From CAZYWA01 sp964650975 [NCBI: uncultured bacterium] (lineage in GTDB: Bacteria > JADJOY01), in assembly GCA_964650975.1 (NCBI GenBank), contig CAZYWA010000051.1:1-23694 (forward strand): DNA of 23,694 bases, read 5' to 3'. A program made the position numbers and the translations under genes. Of the stretch, positions 1-9,226 are shown one piece after another; the stretch's first letter is position 1; each line of letters opens with the position of its first letter. The notes under the pieces are model-generated. The model saw only the letters and a program-made list of their open reading frames with translations. It made no database searches and was not told the DNA's origin.

Positions 1-2
1 AT

Positions 3-1336
3 CTCGCCACCGGCGCGCACGAGCAGCTCGAGACCTGCCACAACACGCGACCTCTGCTGGCGATCGATCCGGACGGACGGTGGGTGCTTTCATCCGGGAT
101 CATCGGCGGGACTCCGAACACCGGCGACGACCCGTACCTTTCCTCCTGCGACCTGGCCGGCGGCGCGCCGATCTGGGGTCCGGACCTCGTTGACCAGCAG
201 AACGACTCCCTGTCGCTCGGCTGCACGCCTCGCGAGTCTTCTTTGGCCACCAGGATCCGCGCTCGGCGTTCGGGGCGCCAGCGGGATTCGTGCGTCTCCT
301 GACCGCTTACGACACGACTTTCCTCGGGCAGGCGCTGACGATCGACGTCGCGACGCCCATCGACTCGACCGGCACGCCGGGGCTGGTCGCCTCCACCCCG
401 GATTGCTCCGAGATCTGGTGGCCGGCCGCGAACGGAGTGTTCTCATACCGCGTCGCGGACGGCTCGGTGCGACAGGCAGTCGAGGGGCTCGGGCCGGTGC
501 GCGGGCTCGTGCCGGACGGTGACGGGTCCATCGTGGCACTCGCTGGTCTGGGAAGCGGCGCGGCGCTCGACCGCGTCGATCTCACCACCGGCGATCTCGC
601 GCGGGTCATGCGCAGCGACGTAAGCCACAACCAATGGGCCGTCGCGGCGCTTCTCGACCGCGGTGAAATCGCGATCGCGACCGTGGACGTGGGCTCCGAT
701 ACATCGGGCGAGACGACCCATCTCTCGACCGTCGGCCTTTACGACGTGGGGACCGGCGAGTCCCTCACCGGATCCGCGCGCAGCAGCGCGGCCTTCTCCC
801 AGCTCGCGACCTGCGGCTCTCCTTCGCGCCTCTTCGCGCTCGGCGTGGCACCGGACGACGGGCCGGGCACGCGCCTCATCGAGATCACCGACGACGGATT
901 CGCCGAGTCTTCGGTCCAGGTCTCGCGCCCCGTGGCCAGCTCTCCGCCGCCCGACTGGAGTGCCGAGCCGGAGGGGGGCTTCGCGATCTCCTCCGACTGC
1001 CGGTACGTGTATTTCCTGGCCGGCGGTCTCTGGCGATTCGACCGGGAGCACGGGCGCACCCTCGCCTTGCCCGCGACTCCGGCGGCCATCGCTCTCGATC
1101 CGCGCCAAGACGTTCTCTACCTCGACAGCCCGTCCCAGAACCGGATCGAGGCGCTCGACCTCCACACATTCGCGTCGAGCGTCGTCGCGACCGGCGTGCC
1201 GTTCGTCGATCAGATGCTGGTCACGCAGGACGGGAAGCTCGTGATCGGCGGGCGGCATGGCTTGGACGTCGGCGTGATCGATCTCGCGAGCGGCGCGACC
1301 CGCCGCCTGTGGGAAGGGTCCGAGCTCAACCTCTGA
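3..1336 (+). CDS. Beta-propeller-like protein, 5'-truncated, apparent frameshift near 230-245
   Basis: The gene enters from the left edge of the window. From base 3 the frame reads LATGAHEQLETC and runs open to a stop at 300-302, but after about base 238 it becomes arginine-rich and unlike protein. A second frame takes over with FFGHQDPRSAFGAPAGF and stays protein-like to TGA at 1334-1336. Reading across the join needs one extra base near the tcttcttt stretch. In the second frame the first upstream stop is at 191-193 and the first start is GTG 290, so that start is probably false. The product has repeated short beta-rich units (IDPDGRWVLSS, LYDVGTGESL, IALDPRQDVLYLDS, VIDLASGATRRLWEG) typical of seven-bladed or YVTN-type propellers, usually exported scaffold or binding proteins. 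No catalytic motif is visible. It ends 7 bases before the C39-like peptidase, so the two are probably co-transcribed. The frameshift may be a sequence error or a real lesion. Confidence 0.7.
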
Positions 1337-1343
1337 GGCGGCG

Positions 1344-1982
1344 ATGCGCACTCACCTGGAACTGCCGATTTTCCGTCAGCAGACGGGATACGAGTGCGGC
1401 AATACCTCGCTCAAGTCGGTGCTCTGGTACCTCGGGCGGCGTCGCAGCGCCAAGTACCTGCGCAGGCTCTGCCGTGTGCGGAGCGACGGGGTGGACCATC
1501 GGCGGGTGGTCGATGCGGCGCGGAAGCTGGGCGCGACCGTCTTCACCAAGCAGGCGGGCACCATCGCCGATCTGCGGTGGTTTCTCCGGCGCGAGCTGCC
1601 GGTCATCGTCGGGTGGTGGTCGCGAGACCTCGAGGCAGGCGATTTGCACTTTTGCGACGGCTGGACGCTCGCCGAGCGCAAACGGCACGACTGCGGCCAC
1701 TACTCGGTGGTTTCCGGCGTGAGCAATCGCACGGTGACCCTCATGGACCCCCAGCAGGAGCTGAGCCGCGGTCACTGGCGCGGCGTCGGCAACGTATCGA
1801 TGAGCCACCGTGCGTTCCTCGACGTCTGGTACGACACGGACACCGACCGCTACGTCAAGATCGACCGTTGGCTGATGGTCGTGAACTTCGACGGCGAGCG
1901 CTTCCGCGATCGCGTTCGCGGCGGTCGCGATCACCTGCCGCTCGACGGGCATTCCTCGGTGCGAGATCGCGCCAAGGATTAG
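1344..1982 (+). CDS. Stand-alone C39-like (papain-fold) cysteine peptidase
   Basis: This 212-residue protein has the three landmarks of the C39/papain-like peptidase fold. Near the N-terminus is QQTGYECGNTSLKSVLWYLG, with C18 as candidate nucleophile and Q12 as oxyanion-hole glutamine. HYSVVSGV follows with H119, then LMDPQQ with D135. In the known family, C39 domains cut after double-glycine leaders in bacteriocin ABC transporters, while stand-alone versions process other peptides or are uncharacterised. Here there is no ABC transporter domain and no signal peptide, so a cytoplasmic location is likely unless it is exported another way. The ATG at 1344 is preceded by GAGG at 1336-1339. The gene follows the propeller gene by 7 bases, suggesting one transcript, and the lipoprotein gene starts 26 bases after it. 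The substrate cannot be read from the sequence. The C-terminal about 45 residues are arginine- and aspartate-rich and look accessory. Confidence 0.82.
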   Translation: MRTHLELPIFRQQTGYECGNTSLKSVLWYLGRRRSAKYLRRLCRVRSDGVDHRRVVDAARKLGATVFTKQAGTIADLRWFLRRELPVIVGWWSRDLEAGDLHFCDGWTLAERKRHDCGHYSVVSGVSNRTVTLMDPQQELSRGHWRGVGNVSMSHRAFLDVWYDTDTDRYVKIDRWLMVVNFDGERFRDRVRGGRDHLPLDGHSSVRDRAKD

Positions 1983-2008
1983 CTCGAAGCCCACGTTTGG
2001 GGGACGTC

Positions 2009-2425
2009 ATGCGGAAGCAGCATCGATGGGCACCGTGCATCGCGTTCGCACTCGGCGCATACGCGGTCGGGTGCGGCGGACAGGATGGAGGTGGTCCCGT
2101 CCCCGCAGAGGTTCCGTCGATGACCGGGAGGTGGCGGGGAACGCGATCCGAGCTCGGTTGGAGCGTCACCGCCGACATGACCTTGACCGAGGACCCAGGC
2201 GGCTCGATCGCCGGCACCGGCCACCTCGACATCGTGCCCCTCGGGGGGGCCGACGGGACCGTCACCGGCCGACACCAACACCCCGAGGTCCTGCTGGTCG
2301 CGGAAGCGCCCGGCTTTCTCTCGGCCGATTTCGACGGCACGTTCAAGGGCGATGACCTGGTCGACGGAACGGTGCAGAGTCCCTTCGTCGGGACGATCTC
2401 ATTCACGCTTCACCGCGCGTCGTAG
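2009..2425 (+). CDS. Small predicted lipoprotein, function unknown
   Basis: I do not recognise this 138-residue protein. It begins MRKQHRWAPCIAFALGAY, a basic n-region followed by a hydrophobic stretch, and reaches a lipobox-like AVGC with Cys22, followed by a Gly-rich linker (GGQDGGG). This suggests a type II signal peptide and anchoring to a membrane. The mature part is about 115 residues rich in Gly, Thr, Asp and alternating hydrophobics (MTGRWRGT, GSIAGTGHLDI, FLSADFDGTFKGDDLVDGTV, ending GTISFTLHRAS). That pattern is typical of a small beta-barrel or lipocalin-like domain in which each strand carries a TGxW or GTxxG turn. ATG 2009 has GGGGGA at 1999-2004 as ribosome-binding site, and an open frame continues upstream without a better start. 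It probably belongs to the same transcript as the peptidase. It ends 23 bases from the convergent stop of the lytic-protein gene. Confidence 0.65.
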   Translation: MRKQHRWAPCIAFALGAYAVGCGGQDGGGPVPAEVPSMTGRWRGTRSELGWSVTADMTLTEDPGGSIAGTGHLDIVPLGGADGTVTGRHQHPEVLLVAEAPGFLSADFDGTFKGDDLVDGTVQSPFVGTISFTLHRAS

Positions 2426-2448
2426 GGCTGCGCCGTCACGCCTCCGGC

Positions 2449-4749
2449 TCAGCCGCCGGCGCGGGTCTCGTACACCCGCTCGGCGTTCGCGAGGTTCTGG
2501 CGCAGGCGGAGGTGGTAGCCGTTCTGCGCGTAGCCCGGCCCGTTGTAAACGCGGCTCACGGTCTCGATCGAGGTCGAGCGGTCGATCCCCGCGCCCCGCA
2601 GGTAGCGCGCCATGAGCGCCAGGTTCCGCTCCGGAAACGCGAGCTCTCCCGGCGAGCCGCGAAAGCCCAGCGCCCATGCGGTCTCGTAGAGCACATGGCC
2701 GGGGCCGTAGGAGCCGGCGAGCAGCGCTCCGAAGCGGCCGTACACGCGGTCGAACGCCTCGCGATCCGCGCCCGACTGCCGTTCCCGGAGCCGGCTCACC
2801 GCGTCGAGCCTCGACTCCTCGAAGCGGAAGAAATTGTCGAGGCCGGCGCGCGACTCGTTCCACACCAGCGCGAACACCAACTCGGGGTAGCCGAAGCCCT
2901 CGGCGCGGCACGCGGCGTCCACCATCGTGCGCAGCCGGTTCGAGTCGATGAAGCGAGCGGCGGGCGGCTCGGGCACCACCAGCAGCAATCCCGGTGCTAG
3001 GTGATCGTCGCGGAAGCCGTTGAAGGCCAGCGGATACTCGTAGCGCCCGGGGAAGGCCGCGCGCAGCTTGCGACGGATCCCGTCGAGCCCTCCGCCGCGC
3101 GCGTCGTCGGCCTGCACCTCGTAGTAGACGAACTGCGCGTCGCGATAGAACGTCATCCCGGCGGCCTGGTAGCACTCGAGGTTCCAGGAGAGGCCGGCGG
3201 TGGGCGGCTGCACCACCGCGCCGCGCGGAACCGCGGGACCCGCCGCGCCGGCTTTCCCAAGCTCGGCCCACAGCGACGCCACGTCGTGCTCGGTGATCTG
3301 GATCTGGTACTCGACGCCCGCGATCCGCACCGGCTGCGGGTCGAAGTAGACGCCGATCCGCGTGAGGTCGTGGACCGTGCGATCGAAGAGCGCCTTGTCG
3401 GCGAGCGTCTCGCCCGACGCGATCGCGCGGGCGCGATTCATGCGGAAGACCGCGATGAAGAGCTCCTCGTTGGCGCCGCGCCACAGGTCGGGAAGCCACG
3501 AGCCGAAGTTGAACGACTCACCCTGATCCGCGCGCTCGACCGCCCGTCGCGGCACGCTGCCGCTGTCGTAGGCCACGTCGAGCGTGCCGTGCTGGAGGTA
3601 CATCAAGCGCACCGGATCCTCGCCCAGCTCGACGCGCACGATCGGCGCCGCCAGCTCCTGGCGCTCGACCCTGAGCACCGGCCCGTCGGGAAAGCGCGCC
3701 GTTGCGATGGCGGTCAGGAATTCTTCCTCTCCCCCCTCGCGCAGGATCTCGAGCACCCGCGCCACGCGCTCGAACGGGCCCTGCCCGGCCCGCACGATCG
3801 ACACCTGCTGGTAGAGCCCGGCCAGGTCGCGATCGGGGCTCGAGAAGATCCAGTGATCGTGGACGTCGAAGCGCTTCACGAGGTCGTCGAGCGCGGTGCT
3901 CTGCGCGTCGAGATCCTGCGGAGTCTGGAACGAGAACGCGGTCCAGCCCGGCTCGCGCGCCGGAAAACAGCGATAGACGCCCATCGCATGCCCGCCCGCG
4001 CCCTGGAAGCGCAGGCGCGCCGTGGTCAGCCCCTGGAAGTGATCGAACATGTCGTTCACGTCGAGGGATGCGCCGTGGAAGCTCTCGACCGGCAGGTCGC
4101 GGGTCTCGAACAGCGCGTTTCCGGCGTCGGCGCCGAACACCCACGCGCGCAGCGAGTGGCCCGCGGGGCGCGTGATGCGCAGCAGCAAGCCGGGAAAGCC
4201 GCGCAGGTCGTCGAGCTCGAAGCTCACGTGCAGGCGGTTGCCGTCGCCCCAGTCGAACGCACCCTCGTACCAGTCGATGGATCCCGAGCCGAGGACTCCC
4301 GCGACCCGGCCTGCGGTCAGCGAGGTCCGCACCGCGTCGCGGAACGCGGCGACGACGGCCTCCACGTCGAGCGAACCGCCTCGTGCCACCGCCGCGGCGA
4401 GCGTCGCGTGGAAATCGGCGGCCAGCCGCTCCTTCTCGGGACTTCCGCCGAACCAGCCGAACCCGATCTGGATCGACGCCAGCTCCTCCGCGCCGCTGCC
4501 CCCGCCGGCGGAACGACCGAGCGTCGCGCAACCGGCACCGAGGATCCAGATGGCCGCGCAGGTCAGCAGGCCAGCGCACAAGTACCGGCCGCAGTTGGCC
4601 TCGCGCGCGAGGGACCGCGCGCGCTCCAGCCAGCTCGAATGGGATCTCGACGATTCCCCCTGGCGGGCCACTTCTGCTTGGAGCGCCACCGGTCCCTCGG
4701 TGGCCAGCCGACCAACGGACGCGAGCGGAGCGGATGTGCCGTACGTCAC
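2449..4749 (-). CDS. Membrane-anchored protein with SLT/muramidase-like C-terminal domain
   Basis: This is a 766-residue protein. Residues 57-74 form a hydrophobic segment ending in GAGC (Cys74), so it is either a lipoprotein with a late start or a single-pass membrane protein facing the periplasm. Residues about 80-590 match nothing I recognise. The last about 150 residues follow the order of the lytic transglycosylase/lysozyme fold: WNESRAG with candidate catalytic Glu632, then GSYGPG near 679, an ETAWALGF helix, FPERNLALMARYLRG, and YNGPGYAQNGYH from 735. The usual SLT glutamine in GLMQ is replaced by GH, so activity is not certain; the YNGPGY motif also recalls N-acetylmuramidases of the PF11860 type. 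The GTG start overlaps the stop of the biotin carboxylase gene as GTGA (4746-4749), which predicts translational coupling. The 54 residues before the hydrophobic segment are unusual, and the true start may lie inside; TTG codons are the only alternatives nearby. Confidence 0.75.
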   Translation of the reverse strand: MTYGTSAPLASVGRLATEGPVALQAEVARQGESSRSHSSWLERARSLAREANCGRYLCAGLLTCAAIWILGAGCATLGRSAGGGSGAEELASIQIGFGWFGGSPEKERLAADFHATLAAAVARGGSLDVEAVVAAFRDAVRTSLTAGRVAGVLGSGSIDWYEGAFDWGDGNRLHVSFELDDLRGFPGLLLRITRPAGHSLRAWVFGADAGNALFETRDLPVESFHGASLDVNDMFDHFQGLTTARLRFQGAGGHAMGVYRCFPAREPGWTAFSFQTPQDLDAQSTALDDLVKRFDVHDHWIFSSPDRDLAGLYQQVSIVRAGQGPFERVARVLEILREGGEEEFLTAIATARFPDGPVLRVERQELAAPIVRVELGEDPVRLMYLQHGTLDVAYDSGSVPRRAVERADQGESFNFGSWLPDLWRGANEELFIAVFRMNRARAIASGETLADKALFDRTVHDLTRIGVYFDPQPVRIAGVEYQIQITEHDVASLWAELGKAGAAGPAVPRGAVVQPPTAGLSWNLECYQAAGMTFYRDAQFVYYEVQADDARGGGLDGIRRKLRAAFPGRYEYPLAFNGFRDDHLAPGLLLVVPEPPAARFIDSNRLRTMVDAACRAEGFGYPELVFALVWNESRAGLDNFFRFEESRLDAVSRLRERQSGADREAFDRVYGRFGALLAGSYGPGHVLYETAWALGFRGSPGELAFPERNLALMARYLRGAGIDRSTSIETVSRVYNGPGYAQNGYHLRLRQNLANAERVYETRAGG

Positions 4750-7556
4750 AAAAGCTGCGTCAGGTAGCCGTCCGTGTTCGAGCGGATCCGCCGCGCCCGG
4801 TCCCCGGGATCCTCGACCGCCAGCGCTTCGGCGGGCACCACCTTGAGGAGCGGCTGGCCCTTCCGCACCACCACGCCTTCGTCACCCACCAGCACGTCGA
4901 CCACCTGGCCCGAAAACGGCGCGTAGACCTTGTTGAACATCTTCATCACTTCGATGATGTAGAGCGGCTGGCCTTTCTCGAAATGCGCGCCGCGCTCCAC
5001 GAAGGGCGGCAGATGCGGCGCCTCGCGGTTCCAGTAGGTCCCGCCCATCGCGGCGGCGATCTCGTCCGAGCGCTGCGCCGGAGGCGGCGCCAGCACTCGT
5101 TTCATCGCTTCTTGCAGCGCCGGATCGAGGAGCGTCTTGGGGATGCGTACCTCGAGGTTGTCGTCGAGCGCGAGATCGAAGAAGCCCACCTTTTCCGCGA
5201 CCAGCGGGATGATTCCCAGGATCTCGACACCGAGCTGATGGCCGGCGTGCGCGGCCCTCACCCGCTCCCAGCGGTCCGCGTCGAATCCGAACGCCGGCGA
5301 CGGGGAATCGAGCGCCGCGCTCACCTCGGTCCAGGCCATCCCGGCCGGGACGTGGTCCTGGAGCGAGCGGTAGAAGGCGCGCGCGGTGTCGAGCATCGCT
5401 TGATCGTGGCCCCAGATCCGTTCGGCCGCGGGCGCGTGCAGGTCGTCGAGATGCAAGAGCCGCATCGTGTCGACCAGCACTTCGATCGGGTTGCGGGTCC
5501 ACACCACGCGGCCGCCGTCGACCCGGAACCCGCGTGCGTGCTCCGAGAGCCATGCCGAGAGCAGGTGCGGCTCGTCGAAGAGCATGCGGAGTGGCCGCTC
5601 GAGCAGCGTCTCCTTCAGATCGAACACGTGCGCGGTGGCGGCCGCGGCGTCGGGCCCGGCCGCCGCCACGCGCCGCTTCTCGATCTGGTGGAACGCGTAG
5701 TCCAGGTCGATCGACCCGCCCTCCTGGCCGAGCCTCCCCACCAGCGTCAGGTACGGAACCACGAAGCGGGTGGTGGGCTTGGCCCACGGATCGCGGTGCA
5801 GGAACCACTTCATGATGCCGAACTGGAACTCGAGATTGGTCGCGAGGTCGAGGCCGCGCATGCGGGTTCGCCGCAGCACCTCGGTGAGCCGCGCCCAGCT
5901 CTCGCGGCGGTGGGCACCCGTCGAAAGCAAGAGCGCGATGTTCGAGTCGTAGGCGCCGGCCAGCCGGTAGCGCATGAAGAGCCCGGTGTCCGGGTTCTTG
6001 ATCGAGATGCCCTGGTCGTCGCGGATCTCGCCCTCGGTGGCATCGGACCACGACACCATGACGCCGCCCGCGGCCGGTTGCAGCGCGCGATCGGTGGCGT
6101 TGAGCCGGATCTCGACGGCGGCGCCTTCGCGCTGCACCCGCTCCGGCTTGGGGAGCCGGTGCTTGTGGCGAGCCACCAGCGCCATCGCCTCCACCAGCGA
6201 GTGGACCTCGAAGGTCTCGCGCCGGTTCTCGGGGTTGGCGAAGCGCAGCGCGTAGCAGAGCTCGGACACCCGGTGCTCGACCTGGATGCGGGTGTTCACC
6301 TCCATGAAGTAGTGGCGGCTGCCGTCGACGATGCACTCGAAGGTGGAGGCGCTGTCGAGCTTGACCGCGAGCCCGAAGCGCTCGGCCTCGACCTCCATCC
6401 GCTCCAGCACTCCCAGGTCGGTCTCGAGCACGTTCGCCTTGGTCTCGTGGCTCTCGGCGCGGGCCCGCGCGATGGCGGAACGCAGTCCCTCCTGCGTGAT
6501 CGACACCTCGACCAGCTTCTGCTCGTGCATCTGCAGCGAGCAGTCGCGGCCGCCCAGCGTCACGCACCACTCGCCGTTCCCGAGCATCTGGATCTCGTTG
6601 TGGCGGGTCGACTCGACGTTGAGCTCGATCAGCATGTTCTTGTTGTCGCCGACGCCGGTGGCCTTCACCTCCTGCAGCACCTCGCGCACCAGCGACGCGA
6701 CGCCCGAGGCGTCGGAGAAGATCCGCTGTCCCTTGCCGCCGCCGCCGCCGATCGCCTTGAGCCGGAAACGGCGCCCGGGGTTCTCGGAGAGAAGCCGCCT
6801 GGCCTCGACGACGATGGTCTCGGCCAGCTCCTCGATCGAGAAGAGATCGACGCGAGCGCGATACGACGCTTCGAGGAGTGCCTCCGCGATCGCGGCGGGA
6901 TCCTCGTCGGGCCGGAAATCCGGCACGCCCACGCCGCGCTCCGAGGCGCGCGCCAGGAGCGACGCTCGGTCCGGACAGAGCCGAAGCAGCGTGCGCACGG
7001 TGGAGTCGTTGATGCCGGGCGTCACCGAGACGTGATTGGCGATGGCGGTGCGCTTGGCCTCGTCCTTCGCCCCGGCGGCAGCCTGGGTGTACGAGCACGG
7101 GCCGATGAACCCCAGGCCGGCCCCTTCCAGCGACGCGACGAAGTGCGCGTCCTCGGCCATGAAGCCGTAGCCGGCGAACACGTGCGTATACCCGTGCGCC
7201 TTGCAGATCTGGATGATGAGCCGGATCCGATCCTCGCGTTCGTCCTTGGTGGCGCCGCTGTAGTCGGGCACCGCGTGGACGTCGTCCGGATCCATGATGC
7301 GCAGCTCGGGCGAGAGCGCCCGCGGGAACACGATGGTGTCGCGCTCCGAGACCAGCATGCCCACGCGCGCCATGCCCATCTCGCGGAACACCTCGATCGC
7401 TTCCTTGCGGATCGGGCCGCGGCACACGATCAACACCCGCATGTCCTCGCAGCCGAACGAGCGCACCCATGGCCAGGGCGAGCCGCTGAGCCGCCGGTCG
7501 CGATGGACGGCGGGATTCACGGAATAGACGTCGGAGCGGATCGGATCGGGCGACAT
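4746..7556 (-). CDS. Acyl-CoA carboxylase, biotin carboxylase-BCCP fusion subunit (divergent)
   Basis: This 936-residue subunit carboxylates its own biotin with ATP and bicarbonate and passes the carboxyl group to the partner carboxyltransferase. Signatures in order: Rossmann-like N-terminal domain from residue 38 (MRVLIVCRGPIRKEAIEVF), GFMAEDAHF and GFIGPCS, the ATP-grasp lysine and glycine loop KAIGGGGGKG at 267-276, HNEIQMLGNGEW and GGRDCSLQMHEQK, and EVNTRIQVEH at 419-428, which matches the catalytic MNTRIQVEH of biotin carboxylases. A long middle domain follows (about 550-850). The C-terminal BCCP domain has EVMKMF with the biotinylated Lys872. The N-terminal CRGPIRKEAI replaces the usual NRGEIAxRI, so this belongs to a divergent, longer branch. 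ATG 7556 overlaps the TGA of the upstream carboxyltransferase gene (TGATG), with GGGAG about 8 bases upstream. The frame stays open far upstream to 9266, but that part is a shadow of the beta gene. The substrate could be acetyl-, propionyl- or a branched acyl-CoA. Confidence 0.9.
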   Translation of the reverse strand: MSPDPIRSDVYSVNPAVHRDRRLSGSPWPWVRSFGCEDMRVLIVCRGPIRKEAIEVFREMGMARVGMLVSERDTIVFPRALSPELRIMDPDDVHAVPDYSGATKDEREDRIRLIIQICKAHGYTHVFAGYGFMAEDAHFVASLEGAGLGFIGPCSYTQAAAGAKDEAKRTAIANHVSVTPGINDSTVRTLLRLCPDRASLLARASERGVGVPDFRPDEDPAAIAEALLEASYRARVDLFSIEELAETIVVEARRLLSENPGRRFRLKAIGGGGGKGQRIFSDASGVASLVREVLQEVKATGVGDNKNMLIELNVESTRHNEIQMLGNGEWCVTLGGRDCSLQMHEQKLVEVSITQEGLRSAIARARAESHETKANVLETDLGVLERMEVEAERFGLAVKLDSASTFECIVDGSRHYFMEVNTRIQVEHRVSELCYALRFANPENRRETFEVHSLVEAMALVARHKHRLPKPERVQREGAAVEIRLNATDRALQPAAGGVMVSWSDATEGEIRDDQGISIKNPDTGLFMRYRLAGAYDSNIALLLSTGAHRRESWARLTEVLRRTRMRGLDLATNLEFQFGIMKWFLHRDPWAKPTTRFVVPYLTLVGRLGQEGGSIDLDYAFHQIEKRRVAAAGPDAAAATAHVFDLKETLLERPLRMLFDEPHLLSAWLSEHARGFRVDGGRVVWTRNPIEVLVDTMRLLHLDDLHAPAAERIWGHDQAMLDTARAFYRSLQDHVPAGMAWTEVSAALDSPSPAFGFDADRWERVRAAHAGHQLGVEILGIIPLVAEKVGFFDLALDDNLEVRIPKTLLDPALQEAMKRVLAPPPAQRSDEIAAAMGGTYWNREAPHLPPFVERGAHFEKGQPLYIIEVMKMFNKVYAPFSGQVVDVLVGDEGVVVRKGQPLLKVVPAEALAVEDPGDRARRIRSNTDGYLTQLL

Positions 7557-9226
7557 CAGTGGAACTCCCGCTGGATTCCCGTCATCGGGCCCGGCACGTA
7601 CGCGCGCAGCAGCGCATCGAGATGGCCCGCCAGCACCGACCGCAGGTCGCTCGGCATGATGATCTCGGAGATCGAGCCCAACGACAGCGCTTCGCGCGGA
7701 TTCATCAGCTCGCGTTCGTAGCGTCCGTTCATCTCGGCTTCCTGCGCCTTGAGCCAGTCCTGCGCGGCGCGCTTCCCGCCCGGGTCCTCGCGCTCCATCG
7801 TGGCCGCGCGCGCCCGGATGCGCCGGAGATCGTCCTTGTAGACGTATTCCTTGCCCGCCGTGCCCATGACCGCGACGCGCGTGGTGGGGAACGCGAGCAC
7901 CAGATCGGCGCCGGTCGCGTAGCAGTTGAAGGCGGCGTAGGCACCGCCGAAGGAGTTCCGCAGGATGAGCAGGATGCGCGGCGTGCGCGCGTCGATGATC
8001 GCGTCGAGCATCGCGCGGCCGGCCTGCACGATACCGCGGCTTTCCTGCTCCTTCCCCGGAAGGAAGCCGGTGGTGTCCTCCATGAAGATGGTGGGGATGT
8101 TGTAGAGCGAGCAGAAGCGCACGAAGCGCGCGATCTTGTAGGCCGCGTCGACGTCGATCTGACCGCTCGCGACCGCGCTGTTGTTGGCGATGAAGCCCAC
8201 CACGTTCCCGCCCAGGCGGCCGAACGCGGTGATCGCGTTTCGCGCCCGGTCGGGCTGAATCTCGAAATAGTCGCCGTGGTCGCAGGCGCGCTCGATCAGC
8301 ACCGTGACGTCGAACGGCGTGTTGAGGCCGGTGGGCGAGTTGAAGGCCTTGCGCAGCAGCGTGTCGACCTCGCGGGTCTTCCGGTCGACGGGATCGCTGG
8401 TTGGCAGGAAGGGAGCCAGCACTCGGTTCGAGCTCGGGAGGTACGAGAGCAGGCGGCGCGCGGTGCGCAGCGACGCGAGCTCGTCGTTCACGTGAATGTC
8501 GGTGACGCCGCTCGCGGCATGGACGCGCGGCCCGCCCAGCTCGTCGGGAGTCACGTCCTCGCCGAGCACGCTCTTCACGACTCCCGGGCCGGTCAGCCCG
8601 AAGAACGTGTTGTCGCACTGGATCATGAAGCTGCCCTGGCGCGGCAGATACGAGCCGCCGCCGGCGTTGAAGCCGAACATGCACATGATGCTCGGCACCA
8701 CGCCGCTGATCTTGCGCAGCGCGGTGAAGGCCTGCGCGTAGCCGTCGAGACCGCCGACGCCCGCGGGCACGTAGGCGCCGGCGCTGTCGTTCATGCCGAT
8801 CAGCGGGATGCCACGATCGCCCGCGAGATAGACCAGGTTCGCGAGCTTGCGGCCATTGGTGGCGTCCATCGAGCCGGCGCGCACCGTGAAGTCGTGGCCG
8901 TAGACGGCGACGTCGCGGCCGCCGATCCGCACCACGGCGGTCACGATCGAGGCGCCGTCGAGGTTCCGTCCCCAGTTCTGCCACAGCACCGTGGGCTTCG
9001 AGCCCGGATCGGCGAGCGCGTCGATCCTCTCCCACACCGTCATCCGGTCCTTGGCGTGCTGGCGCAGCACGCCCATGACGCCCGACGCGGTGTAGGGCTT
9101 GCGGCGCAACTCCTCGGCGTCGCGCAGCGACTGCTCGTAGGCGCCGGCGGCGGTCTCGCTCGCCGGTGCCGGCTCGGGCGCCAGCGGGTTGTCGAGTGTG
9201 GGTTTGAGTGTCGTCGGGCTGCTCAT
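7556..9226 (-). CDS. Acyl-CoA carboxylase carboxyltransferase (beta) subunit
   Basis: This 556-residue protein is of the AccD/PccB/MccB crotonase-fold type, which transfers CO2 from carboxybiotin to an acyl-CoA. Visible family landmarks include [69 protein letters not shown], the second-half [35 protein letters not shown], the FGGAYAAF oxyanion loop and [10 protein letters not shown]. It ends [11 protein letters not shown], like the terminal I.P..TR motif of the family. The length is normal for propionyl- or acetyl-CoA carboxylase beta chains, but substrate choice cannot be read. The start at 9226 (MSSPTTLK) is preceded by a good AGGTGA 8 bases upstream. The frame continues to 9709, but that extension is Arg/Pro/Ala-rich and has no ribosome site. 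It is the first gene of the minus-strand operon and overlaps the biotin carboxylase gene by one base. Confidence 0.92.
   Translation of the reverse strand: MSSPTTLKPTLDNPLAPEPAPASETAAGAYEQSLRDAEELRRKPYTASGVMGVLRQHAKDRMTVWERIDALADPGSKPTVLWQNWGRNLDGASIVTAVVRIGGRDVAVYGHDFTVRAGSMDATNGRKLANLVYLAGDRGIPLIGMNDSAGAYVPAGVGGLDGYAQAFTALRKISGVVPSIMCMFGFNAGGGSYLPRQGSFMIQCDNTFFGLTGPGVVKSVLGEDVTPDELGGPRVHAASGVTDIHVNDELASLRTARRLLSYLPSSNRVLAPFLPTSDPVDRKTREVDTLLRKAFNSPTGLNTPFDVTVLIERACDHGDYFEIQPDRARNAITAFGRLGGNVVGFIANNSAVASGQIDVDAAYKIARFVRFCSLYNIPTIFMEDTTGFLPGKEQESRGIVQAGRAMLDAIIDARTPRILLILRNSFGGAYAAFNCYATGADLVLAFPTTRVAVMGTAGKEYVYKDDLRRIRARAATMEREDPGGKRAAQDWLKAQEAEMNGRYERELMNPREALSLGSISEIIMPSDLRSVLAGHLDALLRAYVPGPMTGIQREFH

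Noticed and set aside
219-245. Programmed -1 ribosomal frameshift at the propeller gene
   Set aside because: No X-XXY-YYZ slippery heptamer or downstream stem is evident; a missing base is simpler.
4383-7721. Open frame of 1112 codons on the plus strand
   Set aside because: It lies opposite the biotin carboxylase gene, whose motifs are clear. The translation is Arg/His/Leu-rich with no domain, an effect of high GC third positions.
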